64,000 nucleotides of DNA from Patulibacter sp. SYSU D01012 (GCF_017916475.1 NZ_JAFMTB010000001.1:1888043-1952042); one strand, 5' to 3'; counted from the stretch's first letter, positions 42,873 through 51,305 are shown. The notes: generated by a model from the letters alone, not told the origin. Numbers and translations are program-made.

Positions 42873-43526
42873 GTGGCCGCCCCCGGCGCGACCCCGCCGC
42901 CCGCCGACGCCGACGGGCGCCCCTCCGCGGCCCCGCCCGCCGGCGCCCCCTCGCGTCGCGACGACGCCCTCGTCGCCTGCGGGCGCGTCGGCAAGCCGCA
43001 CGGCCTGGACGGCACCGTCACCGTGACCCGCCCGCGCGGCGCGGTCCTCAAGCAGGGCGTGCGCGTGCTCGTCGGCGACGTCGAGCGCGAGATCGTCCGC
43101 CGCGGCGGCACGGACGAGCGGCCGCTGCTGCGCCTGGAGGGCGTGGACGGCATCGCCGCCGCCGAAGCGCTGCGCGGCACCGACATCCGCCTGCCGCGCG
43201 AGGCGCTCCCCGACCTGGGCGACGACGAGTTCTGGCCCGAGGAGCTCGTCGGCCTGCCTGTGCGGTCGCTGCGCGGCGCGCACGTGGGGGAGGTGCGCCA
43301 GGTCCTCATCCTGCCGTCCGTCGACGTGCTCGAGGTCCGCCGCCCCGGCGGTCTGCCCGACCTGCTCGTGCCGATGCACCGCGAGGGCATGCCCGAGCTC
43401 GACGTGCCCGCGCGGCGCGTGGTCGTCGACCTCGCGTTCCTCGGCGAGGACGAGCCCGGCGCCGACGGCTCGCCGGCCCCGTCCGACGGGGGCGCGGACG
43501 CCGGCGACGGCGCTGCGGGAGGATGA
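42873..43526 (+). CDS. rimM: Ribosome maturation factor RimM
   Basis: Assists 16S rRNA 3'-domain folding by binding S19. It is 217 residues; the first 30 are Ala/Pro rich and the last 30 are a Gly/Asp-rich tail, both extra to the 170-residue core. The core shows VACGRVGKPHGLDGTVTV, LEGVDGIAAAEALRGTDI and the PRC-barrel region DEFWPEELVGLPVRSLRGAH with VLEVRRPGGLPDLLVPMH. GTG 42873 is one base after the khpA stop. Confidence 0.94.
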   Translation: MAAPGATPPPADADGRPSAAPPAGAPSRRDDALVACGRVGKPHGLDGTVTVTRPRGAVLKQGVRVLVGDVEREIVRRGGTDERPLLRLEGVDGIAAAEALRGTDIRLPREALPDLGDDEFWPEELVGLPVRSLRGAHVGEVRQVLILPSVDVLEVRRPGGLPDLLVPMHREGMPELDVPARRVVVDLAFLGEDEPGADGSPAPSDGGADAGDGAAGG

Positions 43527-43530
43527 GCGG

Positions 43531-44229
43531 GTGCAGCTCGACGTCATGACCCTCTTCCCGGACTGGTTCGACTGGTTCCGCCAGCAGCGCCACGTCCGCA
43601 ACGCGGCCGCCGACGGCCACGAGGTGCGCACGTTCAACCCGCGCGACCACAGCGGGATGTCGAACAACCAGGTCGACGACACGCCCTTCGGCGGCGGTGC
43701 CGGCATGGTGCTGCGCGTCGACGTCATGGACCGCGCGCTCCGCGGCGTGTACGACGAGGACCCCGTCGAGCTGCGCAAGCACCGCCGGGTCATCGCCCTG
43801 ACCCCCGGCGGCCGCGTCCTCGACGACGCGTACGTCGACGAGCTGGCCGCCGAGGAGGAGGGCATCACCCTGCTCTGCGGTCGCTACGAGGGGTTCGACG
43901 AGCGCATCGTCCAGCACTTCTGCTCCGACACGCTGTCGATCGGCCGGTACGTGCTGGCCGGCGGCGAGCTGGCGGCGATGGTCGTCTGCGACGCCGTGCT
44001 GCGCAAGCTGCCGGGAGCGCTCGGGCACGCGGAGTCGGCGGTGGAGGAGAGCTTCAGCGTCGCGCTCGACGGCGACCCGGAGTACCCGCACTACACGCGC
44101 CCCGCGGAGTACCGGGGCTGGACGGTGCCCGACGTCCTGCTGTCCGGGCACCACGCCGAGATCGAGACCTGGCGCCGGGCCCGCAGCCGCGAGCGCGGCG
44201 ACGGCGGCAACCGCCTCGGCCGCGCCTAG
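43531..44229 (+). CDS. trmD: tRNA (guanine-37-N1)-methyltransferase TrmD
   Basis: Methylates G37 next to the anticodon of several tRNAs, preventing frameshifts. It is 232 residues: LDVMTLFPDWFDWFR at the N-terminus, SNNQVDDTPFGGGAGMVLRVD, and the knotted SAM site region LLCGRYEGFDERIVQHFC then SIGRYVLAGGELAAMVVCDAV. HYTRPAEYRGWTVPDVLLSGHH is the C-terminal substrate-binding part. GTG 43531 is preceded by GGGAGGA, a clear Shine-Dalgarno sequence. rplS follows but has its own promoter. Confidence 0.96.
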   Translation: MQLDVMTLFPDWFDWFRQQRHVRNAAADGHEVRTFNPRDHSGMSNNQVDDTPFGGGAGMVLRVDVMDRALRGVYDEDPVELRKHRRVIALTPGGRVLDDAYVDELAAEEEGITLLCGRYEGFDERIVQHFCSDTLSIGRYVLAGGELAAMVVCDAVLRKLPGALGHAESAVEESFSVALDGDPEYPHYTRPAEYRGWTVPDVLLSGHHAEIETWRRARSRERGDGGNRLGRA

Positions 44230-44333
44230 GCCCTCGGCCGCCGCGCTGCGCCCGCCGAGCGGCGACCCGCCAGGTGCAGGCGCTTCGCCGCCGGCGGCCC
44301 CGGGACCGCGGCGCGTCGGCGCCGCCGCTCCGC

Positions 44334-44339
44334 TAAGGT
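44334..44339 (+). promoter_or_regulatory. -10 hexamer for rplS with pyrimidine initiator
   Basis: TAAGGT is followed by CTTCAGTCTT, with CTT at positions 8-10 as in the other three ribosomal-protein promoters. The expected start is about 44346. Confidence 0.6.
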
Positions 44340-44345
44340 CTTCAG

Positions 44346-44400
44346 TCTTGCCCGGATCACGTACTGGTGCGTGTTTTCCCGACCGTCCGGGCCCTCGCCG
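44346..44400 (+). promoter_or_regulatory. Structured leader of rplS (candidate L19 autoregulatory element)
   Basis: GCCCGGA (44350-44356) pairs with TCCGGGC (44386-44392), enclosing a smaller CACG/CGTG hairpin (44358-44373). The outer stem ends eight bases before ATG 44401. Structured L19 leaders are known in other phyla; autoregulation here is inference. Confidence 0.5.
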
Positions 44401-44865
44401 ATGACCACCGTGATCGAGAAGCTCGAGCGTGAACAGCTCCGCTCCAACCCCGAGTTCCAGCCTGGTGACCGCGTTCGCGTCCACTTCCAGGTGATCGAGG
44501 GCTCGCGTCGCCGTACGCAGGTCTTCGAGGGAATCGTCATCAAGCGCCAGGGCCACGGCCTCCGCGAGACGTTCACCGTCCGCAAGCAGTCCTTCGGCGT
44601 CGGCGTCGAGCGCACGTTCCCGCTGAACTCGCCGAAGATCGAGAAGATCGACGTCGCCGCCCGCGGTGACGTGCGTCGCGCCAAGCTCTACTACCTGCGC
44701 GGCCGCGTCGGCAAGGCCGCCCGCGTGCGCGAGAAGCGCTACGTCGCGCCGGAGAAGACGGCCCAGGCCCCCGTCGACGAGCCCACGCCGGCCGCCGCCG
44801 ACGAGGCGCCCGCCGCCGAGGCCCCCGAGGCCGAGGCGCCCGCGACGGAGTCCTCGGACTCCTGA
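44401..44865 (+). CDS. rplS: 50S ribosomal protein L19
   Basis: A 154-residue protein at the subunit interface. The conserved core includes [55 protein letters not shown] and [19 protein letters not shown]. The last 40 residues (Ala/Glu/Pro rich) are an extension absent from typical L19 of about 115 residues. It has its own promoter and a structured leader. Confidence 0.96.
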   Translation: MTTVIEKLEREQLRSNPEFQPGDRVRVHFQVIEGSRRRTQVFEGIVIKRQGHGLRETFTVRKQSFGVGVERTFPLNSPKIEKIDVAARGDVRRAKLYYLRGRVGKAARVREKRYVAPEKTAQAPVDEPTPAAADEAPAAEAPEAEAPATESSDS

Positions 44866-44881
44866 TCCGCAGGATTCGCGC

Positions 44882-45589
44882 GTGAGCGCAGAGCGATCGC
44901 CCCGGCAGACGGCCGGGGCGTCGTCGTCCGGGAAGAAGCGCAAGCTGCACCCGGTCGTCGAGCTCGTCGGCCTGGTGGTCGTCGCGCTCGGCCTGGCCCT
45001 GGGCATCCAGTGGCTCCTGGTCAAGCCGTACCAGATCCCCTCCGGCTCGATGCTGCCGACGCTCGACCTCGGTCAGCGCGTGCTCGTCAACCGCATCGGC
45101 CACCGCCTCGGCGGCGATCCGTCCGTCGGGGACGTCGTCGTCTTCCACCCGCCGCGCGGCGCCGAGCCGCAGAAGTCGGGCCTGAAGCTCGGGGACGAGA
45201 GCCCCGGGCTGTGCGGCGACCGCGACAACATCGCGCAGGGGCGCCCGTGCGCGTCCACCGTCGGCGGCAAGTGGGGCAAGGAGAACTACATCAAGCGCGT
45301 CGTCGCCGGACCGGGCGACACGATCGCCGTGCGCGACGGCCACGTGATCCGCAACGGCAAGCGCCAGAGCGAGCCGTTCATCAGCGACACGTGCGAGGGC
45401 CAGGGGTCGGACAACAACCCCTGCACGCTGCCGAAGGCCATCAAGGTCCCGGCCGGGATGTACTACATGATGGGCGACAACCGCGGCGAGTCGAACGACA
45501 GCCGCTTCTGGGGCCCGGTGCCGCGCGACTGGATCGTCGGCGGCGCGTTCGCCACCTACTGGCCGCCGAAGAAGATCGGCGGGGTCTAG
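44882..45589 (+). CDS. lepB: Signal peptidase I
   Basis: Membrane-anchored serine protease that removes signal peptides. It is 235 residues with one N-terminal helix (VVELVGLVVVALGLALGIQW) and the catalytic domain outside. The serine nucleophile is Ser56 in PSGSMLPTL; the general-base Lys is in NYIKRVVAGPGD; GDNRGESNDSRFWGPV is box E. An insertion contains four cysteines (LCGDRD.. and PCAST.., DTC.., PCTLP), which could form two disulfides. Start GTG 44882; no transcriptional gap from rplS. rnhB follows. Confidence 0.94.
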   Translation: MSAERSPRQTAGASSSGKKRKLHPVVELVGLVVVALGLALGIQWLLVKPYQIPSGSMLPTLDLGQRVLVNRIGHRLGGDPSVGDVVVFHPPRGAEPQKSGLKLGDESPGLCGDRDNIAQGRPCASTVGGKWGKENYIKRVVAGPGDTIAVRDGHVIRNGKRQSEPFISDTCEGQGSDNNPCTLPKAIKVPAGMYYMMGDNRGESNDSRFWGPVPRDWIVGGAFATYWPPKKIGGV

Positions 45590-45599
45590 GCCGGGTCGC

Positions 45600-46232
45600 G
45601 TGAGCCGCGGGCGCCAGCTCTTCGCGCACGACCGGGCCCTCGGCGTCCGCTGGGTCGTCGGGGCCGACGAGGCGGGGCGCGGCTGCCTGGCCGGCCCCCT
45701 CGTCGCCGGCGCCGTGCTCTTCGACCTGGAGCGGATCGGCCCGCGCGAGGTCCGGGCGCTCGGCGCGCTCGACGACTCCAAGCGGCACGACGAGGAGGAG
45801 CGCGAGCGCCTCTTCTGCGTCGTGTTGCGCATCGCCGTGCGCGTCGCGACGAGCTCGCGCTGCGTCGAGGGCCTCGACGCCCGCGGCCTGCACGTCACCA
45901 ACCTGGAGGCGCTCTCGAGCGCGGCGCGCTCCGTCGCCCGTCCCGGGGCGCTGTGCCTGACCGACGGGTTCGCCGTGCCGGACATCGGCCACCCGCAGCA
46001 GAAGGTCATCGGCGGCGACGCCCGCAGCGCGGCGATCGCCGCGGCGTCGATCGTGGCCAAGGTCACCCGCGACCGCTTCATGCGCCGCGCCGCCACGCGC
46101 CTGCCGCACTGGGGCTTCGATCAGCACATGGGCTACGGGACGCGGGCGCACCAGGACGCGATCCGGACGCACGGCGTGTCGGAGCTGCACCGGCGCTCCT
46201 TCCGCTCGCGGGCGTACGAGGGGCACCTGTAG
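45600..46232 (+). CDS. rnhB: Ribonuclease HII
   Basis: Removes RNA from RNA/DNA hybrids and misincorporated ribonucleotides. It is 210 residues. The catalytic acids are in VVGADEAGRGCLAGPLV (DE pair), LTDGF (third Asp) and the final motif KVTRDRFM; LDDSKRHDEEERERL is also typical. GTG 45600 starts ten bases after lepB. It is convergent with yraN, 45 bases away. Confidence 0.95.
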   Translation: MSRGRQLFAHDRALGVRWVVGADEAGRGCLAGPLVAGAVLFDLERIGPREVRALGALDDSKRHDEEERERLFCVVLRIAVRVATSSRCVEGLDARGLHVTNLEALSSAARSVARPGALCLTDGFAVPDIGHPQQKVIGGDARSAAIAAASIVAKVTRDRFMRRAATRLPHWGFDQHMGYGTRAHQDAIRTHGVSELHRRSFRSRAYEGHL

Positions 46233-46277
46233 GGCCCGAGCCCGCGGATCTCGATCCCGGCGCGGCGGCGCGGCGCC

Positions 46278-46745
46278 TCAGAACGCCGCCTCCACGTGGT
46301 CCAGCCGCACGAGTCGGCCGTCCGGGTCCAGCACCACCCCGATCGCGTCGAAGCGCACGTCGCGGCCCGTCGGGCGGCCGGGGTGCTCCGCCAGCCACGC
46401 CGCCGCGAGCCGCCGCACCTGCCGCCGCTTGCGCTCGTGCAGCGACGACCACGGCACCCCGCCGCCGCGCGCCACGCGGGTCTTCACCTCGCAGAAGACG
46501 ATGGCGCGGTCGTCGTGCGCGACCAGGTCGATCTCGCCCCAGCGCGTGCGGGCTCGTTCCGCGAGGATCGTCAGCCCGAGGCGCTCGAGGTGCTCGCGCG
46601 CCAGCCGCTCGCCGCGACGACCGGTCGTGGGCCGCATGTCCGGCGCGGGGGCGGGCGAGCGTCGGCGGGGCGGGCCGCCGGGCGGGGGCGGGACGGGCCG
46701 CGACGGGCGGTCGCCGGGCGAGGGGACGGCGGACGGGGTGGACAC
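46278..46745 (-). CDS. yraN: UPF0102 (YraN) endonuclease-like protein, extended N-terminus
   Basis: A restriction-endonuclease-fold protein of unknown function, 155 residues from GTG 46745 or 119 from ATG 46637. The core shows GRRGERLAREHLERLGLTILAERA, RWGEIDLVAHDDRAIVFCEVKTR (the E-I-D ... E-V-K active-site motif) and VRFDAIGVVLD. I chose the upstream GTG because TAGCGT on this strand ends seven bases before it, the leaderless spacing of this genome; the added 36 residues are Pro/Arg rich. The role in DNA uptake or recombination suggested by its neighbours comM and dprA is inference. Confidence 0.8.
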   Translation of the reverse strand: MSTPSAVPSPGDRPSRPVPPPPGGPPRRRSPAPAPDMRPTTGRRGERLAREHLERLGLTILAERARTRWGEIDLVAHDDRAIVFCEVKTRVARGGGVPWSSLHERKRRQVRRLAAAWLAEHPGRPTGRDVRFDAIGVVLDPDGRLVRLDHVEAAF

Positions 46746-46752
46746 GCCGCCG

Positions 46753-46758
46753 ACGCTA
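46753..46758 (-). promoter_or_regulatory. -10 hexamer for yraN, leaderless start
   Basis: TAGCGT on the minus strand ends seven bases before GTG 46745, which is in frame with the YraN core. Confidence 0.5.
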
Positions 46759-46901
46759 GGCGTCCGCGCCGTGCCGTCTCCGGGGCCCATCCGTGCCGGA
46801 AGCGTGCCGGCTCGCGCGCGGATCGCCGCGGCGCCGAGGCGCGGCAGTTCCGGTGCGGTTCCGGCACCGTCCGGCGGTGGTCCGGGCACAGGGCGCGCTC
46901 C

Positions 46902-46907
46902 TACCGT
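46902..46907 (+). promoter_or_regulatory. -10 hexamer for comM, leaderless start
   Basis: TACCGT ends seven bases before ATG 46915, the spacing seen at other leaderless starts in this window. Confidence 0.62.
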
Positions 46908-46914
46908 GGCCGCC

Positions 46915-48414
46915 ATGTTGGCCCGCGTGCACACCTTCACCATCGACGGCCTGGAGCCGCGGCCCGTGGTCGTCGAGGTCGACGTGCGGCCCGGGCTGCC
47001 GTCCTTCACGATCGTCGGCCTGGGCGACCTGGCGCTGCGCGAGTCGCGCGAGCGGGTGCGCTCGGCGCTGGGCAACCAGGGCTACGAGCTGCCGCAGCGG
47101 CGGATCACTGTCAACCTGGCGCCCGCGAGCCTGCCGAAGGGCGGGCCGGGGTTCGATCTGGCGATCGCGGTGGGGCTGCTCGCGGCGAGCGGGCAGGCGC
47201 CGGGCGTCGACCTGGACGCCAACGCGGTCGTCGGCGAGCTCTCCCTCGGTGGGATGGTCCGCGCCGGACGCGGCGCGCTCGTCGTCGCTGAGGGGGCGCA
47301 CGCCGCCGGGCTGCAGGCGGTCGTCCTGCCCCGCGAGCAGTGCGACGAGGCGGCGCTCGTGCCCGGTCTCGCGGTGCGCGGCGTCGGCACGTTGCGCGAG
47401 GCCGTGTGGGCGCTCGCCGCCCGGGGCCGCGACGATCGTCCGGCGGCGGCGCCGGACGAGGACGAGCCGCTGCCCCCGGCCGGGCCGGACCTCGCCGACG
47501 TGCGGGGGCAGGCGACGGCCCGCCGCGCGCTGGAGGTGGCGGCCGCCGGCGGCCACAGCCTGTTGCTCATGGGGCCGCCCGGGACCGGCAAGACCATGCT
47601 CGCCCGGCGGCTGCCCGGCCTGCTCCCGCCGATGCGGACCGGCGAGGCCCTCGAGGTCACGCGGATCCACAGCGTCTGCGGGCTGCACGACGGCGCCGGG
47701 CTCGTCCGCGAGCGCCCGTTCCGCGCGCCGCACCACGGCACCTCCGCGGCCGGCCTCGTCGGCGGCGGGAGCGTCGCGCGTCCCGGCGAGCTGACCCTGG
47801 CCCACCGCGGCGTCCTGTTCCTCGACGAGCTGCCGGAGTTCCGCCGCGACGCGCTGGAGGCGCTGCGTCAGCCGCTCGAGGACGGCCGCGTCCGGCTCGT
47901 CCGCCAGGGGCGCACGCGGACGTTCCCGTCCCGCGCGCTGCTCGTCGCCGCCGCCAACCCGTGCCCCTGCGGGCACGGCGGCACCGTCCGCTGCCGCTGC
48001 GGACCGGCCGACCTGGAGCGCTACCGCCGCAAGCTGTCCGGCCCGCTCCTGGACCGGATCGACCTGCACGTCGGCTGCCCGCGCCCGTCGGCGGAGGAGA
48101 TCGGCGGCCCGCCGGGAGAGGGCAGCGCGGCGGTGCGCGGCCGGGTCCTCGCGGCGCGCGCCTTCCGGGGCGAGCGGCGCCGCACCGCGGGGCCCCGCCC
48201 CCTCGAGGCCGACCTCAGCCCGGCGGCGGCCCGCACCCTCGAGGCCTGCTACCTGGGCGGGGCGCTCTCCGCCCGCGGCCGCGCACGGGTCCTGCGCCTG
48301 GCGCGCACGATCGCGGACCTGGCGGCCGCGGAGACCGTCGCCGAGGAGCACCTGGGGGAGGCGCTGCACCTGCGCCAGCGGGTCGAGCAGGACGACGAGG
48401 AGGTGACGGCGTGA
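46915..48414 (+). CDS. comM: ComM/YifB-type Mg-chelatase-like AAA+ ATPase
   Basis: A 499-residue AAA+ helicase-like protein related to Mg-chelatase; ComM promotes branch migration during natural transformation. The N-terminal LonC-like domain (ARVHTFTIDGLEPRPVVVEV, GLPSFTIVGLGDLALRESRE) precedes Walker A LMGPPGTGKTMLARRLPG, Walker B VLFLDELPEF, and sensor motifs. A Cys-rich loop CPCGHGGTVRCRC lies after VAAANP, and YRRKLSGPLLDRIDLHV continues the family pattern. It overlaps dprA by four bases, a pairing common in actinobacteria. Confidence 0.94.
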   Translation: MLARVHTFTIDGLEPRPVVVEVDVRPGLPSFTIVGLGDLALRESRERVRSALGNQGYELPQRRITVNLAPASLPKGGPGFDLAIAVGLLAASGQAPGVDLDANAVVGELSLGGMVRAGRGALVVAEGAHAAGLQAVVLPREQCDEAALVPGLAVRGVGTLREAVWALAARGRDDRPAAAPDEDEPLPPAGPDLADVRGQATARRALEVAAAGGHSLLLMGPPGTGKTMLARRLPGLLPPMRTGEALEVTRIHSVCGLHDGAGLVRERPFRAPHHGTSAAGLVGGGSVARPGELTLAHRGVLFLDELPEFRRDALEALRQPLEDGRVRLVRQGRTRTFPSRALLVAAANPCPCGHGGTVRCRCGPADLERYRRKLSGPLLDRIDLHVGCPRPSAEEIGGPPGEGSAAVRGRVLAARAFRGERRRTAGPRPLEADLSPAAARTLEACYLGGALSARGRARVLRLARTIADLAAAETVAEEHLGEALHLRQRVEQDDEEVTA

Positions 48415-49556
48415 GGGCCTGCTCCTCCTGCCTGCGGCGCGCGCGGATGCTCGTCGAGCTGGGCCCCGGCCTGGACCGGCGCTTCCGGGGGCGCCGCGTC
48501 CCCGGCATCCTCGCGCTGGAGGACCACGAGCTCGTCGCCGCCGCCGGCGACCGTGGCCAGGGCCCGCCGCCGGCCCTCGCCGCGTCGGAGGACGCGCTCC
48601 TGTCCGCCGCCGCGGCCGACGAGCGGGAGCACGGCGTCGAGGCGGTCTGCCGGCACGACGCCGCGTACCCGCCGCGGCTGCAGGGCCTGTTCGACCCGCC
48701 GCACGTCCTCCACGTCCTCGGGGGCGTCGAACGGCTCCAGGCCGCCCTCGACCCGGACGCCGTGCGGGCGACGGTGGCGATCGTCGGCTCGCGCAAGGCA
48801 CCGGAGGAGTCGCGGCAGGTCGCGCGCGACCTGGCGGAGGCGCTCGCGGCCGTGGGCGTGGCGGTCGTCAGCGGGATGGCCTTCGGCATCGACGCCGCCG
48901 CGCACGAGGGCGCGCTGGCGGCGACGGCCCGCGGCGGCGCGCGCACGATCGCGGTGCTGGCGGGCGGGGTCGAGCGCCCGTCGCCCGCGACGCTGCGCGT
49001 GCTGCACCGCCGCATCGGCCGCGAGGGCGTGGTCGTGGGCGAGCTGCCGCCCGGCACGACGCCGCGCAAGTGGGGGTTCCCGGCCCGCAACCGCATCATC
49101 GCCGGGCTGGCCGACGCCACGATCGTCGTCGCGGCGGCCCGGGGGTCGGGCTCGCTCATCACCGCGGATCTGGCGCAGGGCGCCGGCCGGGTGCTCGCCG
49201 CCGTCCCCGGCCCGGTCCGGTCGCCGCGGCACGCCGGGACGAACGACCTGATCCGGGGGCCCGAGCCCGACGCGCAGGTCGTGTGCGAGCCGCGCGACGT
49301 CCTCGCCCTCCTGGGGCTCGACGAGCAGCTGGCGCTCGAGCTCGGCGCCCGCGACCCGCTCGTCGGGCTGGAGGGCGGCGCGCGCACCGTCGCCGAGGCC
49401 CTCCTCGCCGGACCGACCACCATCGAGCGGCTCGTCGCCGAGCACGACGCCGCCGCCGTGCTCGCCGGCCTCGGGCAGCTCGAGGCGACGGGCCGGCTGC
49501 GCCGCGCGCTGACCGGGGAGCTGGAGCTGGTCCCGGCCGGCACGCGGCGGGCGTGA
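48411..49556 (+). CDS. dprA: DNA processing protein DprA
   Basis: Loads RecA on incoming single-stranded DNA during transformation. It is 381 residues: an N-terminal region with a CSSC pair and a helix-hairpin-like stretch, the Rossmann-like core with VAIVGSRKAPEESRQVARDLAE, VVSGMAFGIDAAAHEGAL, GVVVGELPPGT and FPARNRIIAGLADATIVVAA, and a C-terminal winged helix (AEALLAGPTTIERLV). The core is complete. Starts at GTG 48411 inside comM. Whether the organism is competent cannot be told, as no pilus genes are present. Confidence 0.94.
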   Translation: MRACSSCLRRARMLVELGPGLDRRFRGRRVPGILALEDHELVAAAGDRGQGPPPALAASEDALLSAAAADEREHGVEAVCRHDAAYPPRLQGLFDPPHVLHVLGGVERLQAALDPDAVRATVAIVGSRKAPEESRQVARDLAEALAAVGVAVVSGMAFGIDAAAHEGALAATARGGARTIAVLAGGVERPSPATLRVLHRRIGREGVVVGELPPGTTPRKWGFPARNRIIAGLADATIVVAAARGSGSLITADLAQGAGRVLAAVPGPVRSPRHAGTNDLIRGPEPDAQVVCEPRDVLALLGLDEQLALELGARDPLVGLEGGARTVAEALLAGPTTIERLVAEHDAAAVLAGLGQLEATGRLRRALTGELELVPAGTRRA

Positions 49557-49644
49557 GGGGCGGACCGGGACGCCGTGCCCGCGCGCGCCGGACCGCCCTC
49601 CCGCCTGGACGCACGGGCCCTGCTCCGGCGCGGCCCGGGCGCGG

Positions 49645-49650
49645 TAGCCT
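49645..49650 (+). promoter_or_regulatory. -10 hexamer for thiD
   Basis: TAGCCT ends nine bases before ATG 49660. No TPP-riboswitch-like sequence lies in the 100-base gap upstream. Confidence 0.5.
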
Positions 49651-49659
49651 CGGAGCGAC

Positions 49660-50541
49660 ATGGTCGATCGCACGCCCGTCTGCCTGACCATCGCCACGTC
49701 CGACTCGGGCGGCGGCGCCGGGATCCAGGCCGACCTGAAGGCCTTCGCCGCTCAGGGCGTCCACGGGACGAGCGCCATCGTCGGCCTGACGGCGCAGAGC
49801 ACCGTCGCGGTGACCCGGATCGAGCAGGTCTCTCCGGCGATGATCGTCGAGCAGGTGCGGGTGGTCGTCGAGGACCTCGGCGTCGACGCGGTCAAGATCG
49901 GGATGGTCGGCACACAGGCGTCGATCGCGGCGGTCGTCGAGGCGCTCGGCCTGCTGCCCGCCGGGACGCCCGTCGTCCTCGACCCCGTGATGGTCGCCGA
50001 GTCGGGCGCCCGCCTCCTCGAGCCGGCCGCGCACCGCGACCTGGTCGAGGGCCTGCTGCCGCGGACGACCGTCGTCACGCCGAACCTGCCCGAGGCCCTG
50101 GCGCTCGCCGGGCTGGCCGACGACCCCGAGCGCGCCGACGACGACGCCCGCGTGGAGGAGGTCGCCCGCGCGATCGCCGCCCTGGGCCCGAGCGCCGTCC
50201 TGATCACCGGCGGGCACCGCGGCGTCGCGGCCGACACGCTCCTGCTGCCGGACGGCAGCGTCCGCCGCTTCGCCGGCGAGCGCCACCCCGACGGCGCGGC
50301 GCACGGCTCGGGCTGCACCCACTCGTCGACGCTCGCGGCGCGCTTGGCGCTCGGCGACGGCCTGGAGCGCGCCGCCCGCGTCGCGCGCGCCGTCGCGGGC
50401 GAGGCCGTGCGCCGCGGGCTGCGCGACGTCGGCGCCGGCGCCGGCCCGGTCGACGCGCTCGACCTGCCCGCCCTGCGCGCCCTCGCGGCCGGCGTCGCCG
50501 ACGCCGTCGCTCCCGTCCCCGACGCCCTCGCCACGCCGTGA
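49660..50541 (+). CDS. thiD: Hydroxymethylpyrimidine/phosphomethylpyrimidine kinase
   Basis: Phosphorylates HMP and HMP-P in thiamine synthesis. It is 293 residues of the ribokinase-like fold. Visible are CLTIATSDSGGGAGIQADLKAF, AQGVHGTSAIVGLTAQST, VDAVKIGMVGT, VVLDPVMVAESGARLL, TVVTPNLPEA, VLITGGHR and the catalytic-base motif HGSGCTHSSTLAA (Cys and the general-base region). The C-terminal 25 residues are a Val/Ala/Pro tail. Other thiamine genes are not in the window. It overlaps the following gene by four bases. Confidence 0.93.
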   Translation: MVDRTPVCLTIATSDSGGGAGIQADLKAFAAQGVHGTSAIVGLTAQSTVAVTRIEQVSPAMIVEQVRVVVEDLGVDAVKIGMVGTQASIAAVVEALGLLPAGTPVVLDPVMVAESGARLLEPAAHRDLVEGLLPRTTVVTPNLPEALALAGLADDPERADDDARVEEVARAIAALGPSAVLITGGHRGVAADTLLLPDGSVRRFAGERHPDGAAHGSGCTHSSTLAARLALGDGLERAARVARAVAGEAVRRGLRDVGAGAGPVDALDLPALRALAAGVADAVAPVPDALATP

Positions 50542-51176
50542 CCGCCGTGCTCGTCGCCGTCGTCGCGCTCGGCGCCCTCGTGACCGCGCTGCGGCTCGTC
50601 GCCGGCGGAGGCCCCGCCGCCGTCGCGTCCCGGGCGCGCGCCGCCCGCGCCTGGCTGGCGGAGGGCCACGACGGCCGGGCCGAGCGTCGCGACGCCGAGC
50701 GGACCGCGCGCGAGCTGCTGCGCACCTGCCTGGACCTCGAGTCGTGGGAGATGTACCGCGACCTCGGCTTCGTGCGCGTGTGGGGCACACTGGGCCGGGC
50801 GCCGGCGCCGGCCGGCCGCCGGCCCGCGCCCGGCGTCGCCTACGCCTACCTCGTCTACCCGCACCGCCCGCACGTCGTGTACCTGCCGCAGACCACGACG
50901 CTGCTGGGGGAGTGCGCCGTCGAGCTGGCCGGGAGCACGGCCGAGGAGCTGGCGCCGTCCGACGATCTGCTCGCCCACTGGATGGCGCTGACCGGCGACG
51001 AGCCCGGCGTCGTCGCCGCCGCGCACATCGCCACGCCCGGGAGCGACCTGTCGCGCCGCGCCGTCCGCCGCGACCTGTGGCGGCTGCGGGAGTGGGAGCG
51101 CGAGCGCGCCGAGCGCTACGCCGCCGTCGTCCGCGCCGCGCGCCTCGACGCCCCCGCCGACGGCCGCACCGCCTGA
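50538..51176 (+). CDS. Unknown protein with N-terminal membrane helix
   Basis: A 212-residue protein I do not recognise. One hydrophobic helix ([19 protein letters not shown]) precedes a long basic helix region (RARAAREWL-like, [20 protein letters not shown]), then a predicted alpha/beta part with [38 protein letters not shown] and ends in a charged helix. Start GTG 50538 in a GTGA overlap with thiD. It is probably an inner-membrane protein with a cytoplasmic domain. Coupling to thiD may be positional only. A strong hairpin follows it. Confidence 0.62.
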   Translation: MTAVLVAVVALGALVTALRLVAGGGPAAVASRARAARAWLAEGHDGRAERRDAERTARELLRTCLDLESWEMYRDLGFVRVWGTLGRAPAPAGRRPAPGVAYAYLVYPHRPHVVYLPQTTTLLGECAVELAGSTAEELAPSDDLLAHWMALTGDEPGVVAAAHIATPGSDLSRRAVRRDLWRLREWERERAERYAAVVRAARLDAPADGRTA

Positions 51177-51240
51177 GCGGGCCGCCCCGCGTGAACCGGC
51201 CGTCCGCTCCGGGCCGGCCACCGACGCCGGAGCGTCCCTC

Positions 51241-51275
51241 GGCCCGCACCCGGCCGCGGCGGCCGGGTGCGGGCC
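51241..51275 (+). terminator. Perfect 15-bp GC hairpin between 50538 gene and ilvD
   Basis: GGCCCGCACCCGGCC (51241-51255) pairs with GGCCGGGTGCGGGCC (51261-51275) around GCGGC. There is no T tract, as is usual for actinobacterial terminators. Confidence 0.6.
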
Positions 51276-51305
51276 GCCCGCGCCCGCTGCGGGGGTACGG
51301 GGGAG

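Noticed and set aside
49557-49659. Possible TPP riboswitch before thiD
   Set aside because: No conserved TPP-aptamer core is visible in this 103-base gap.
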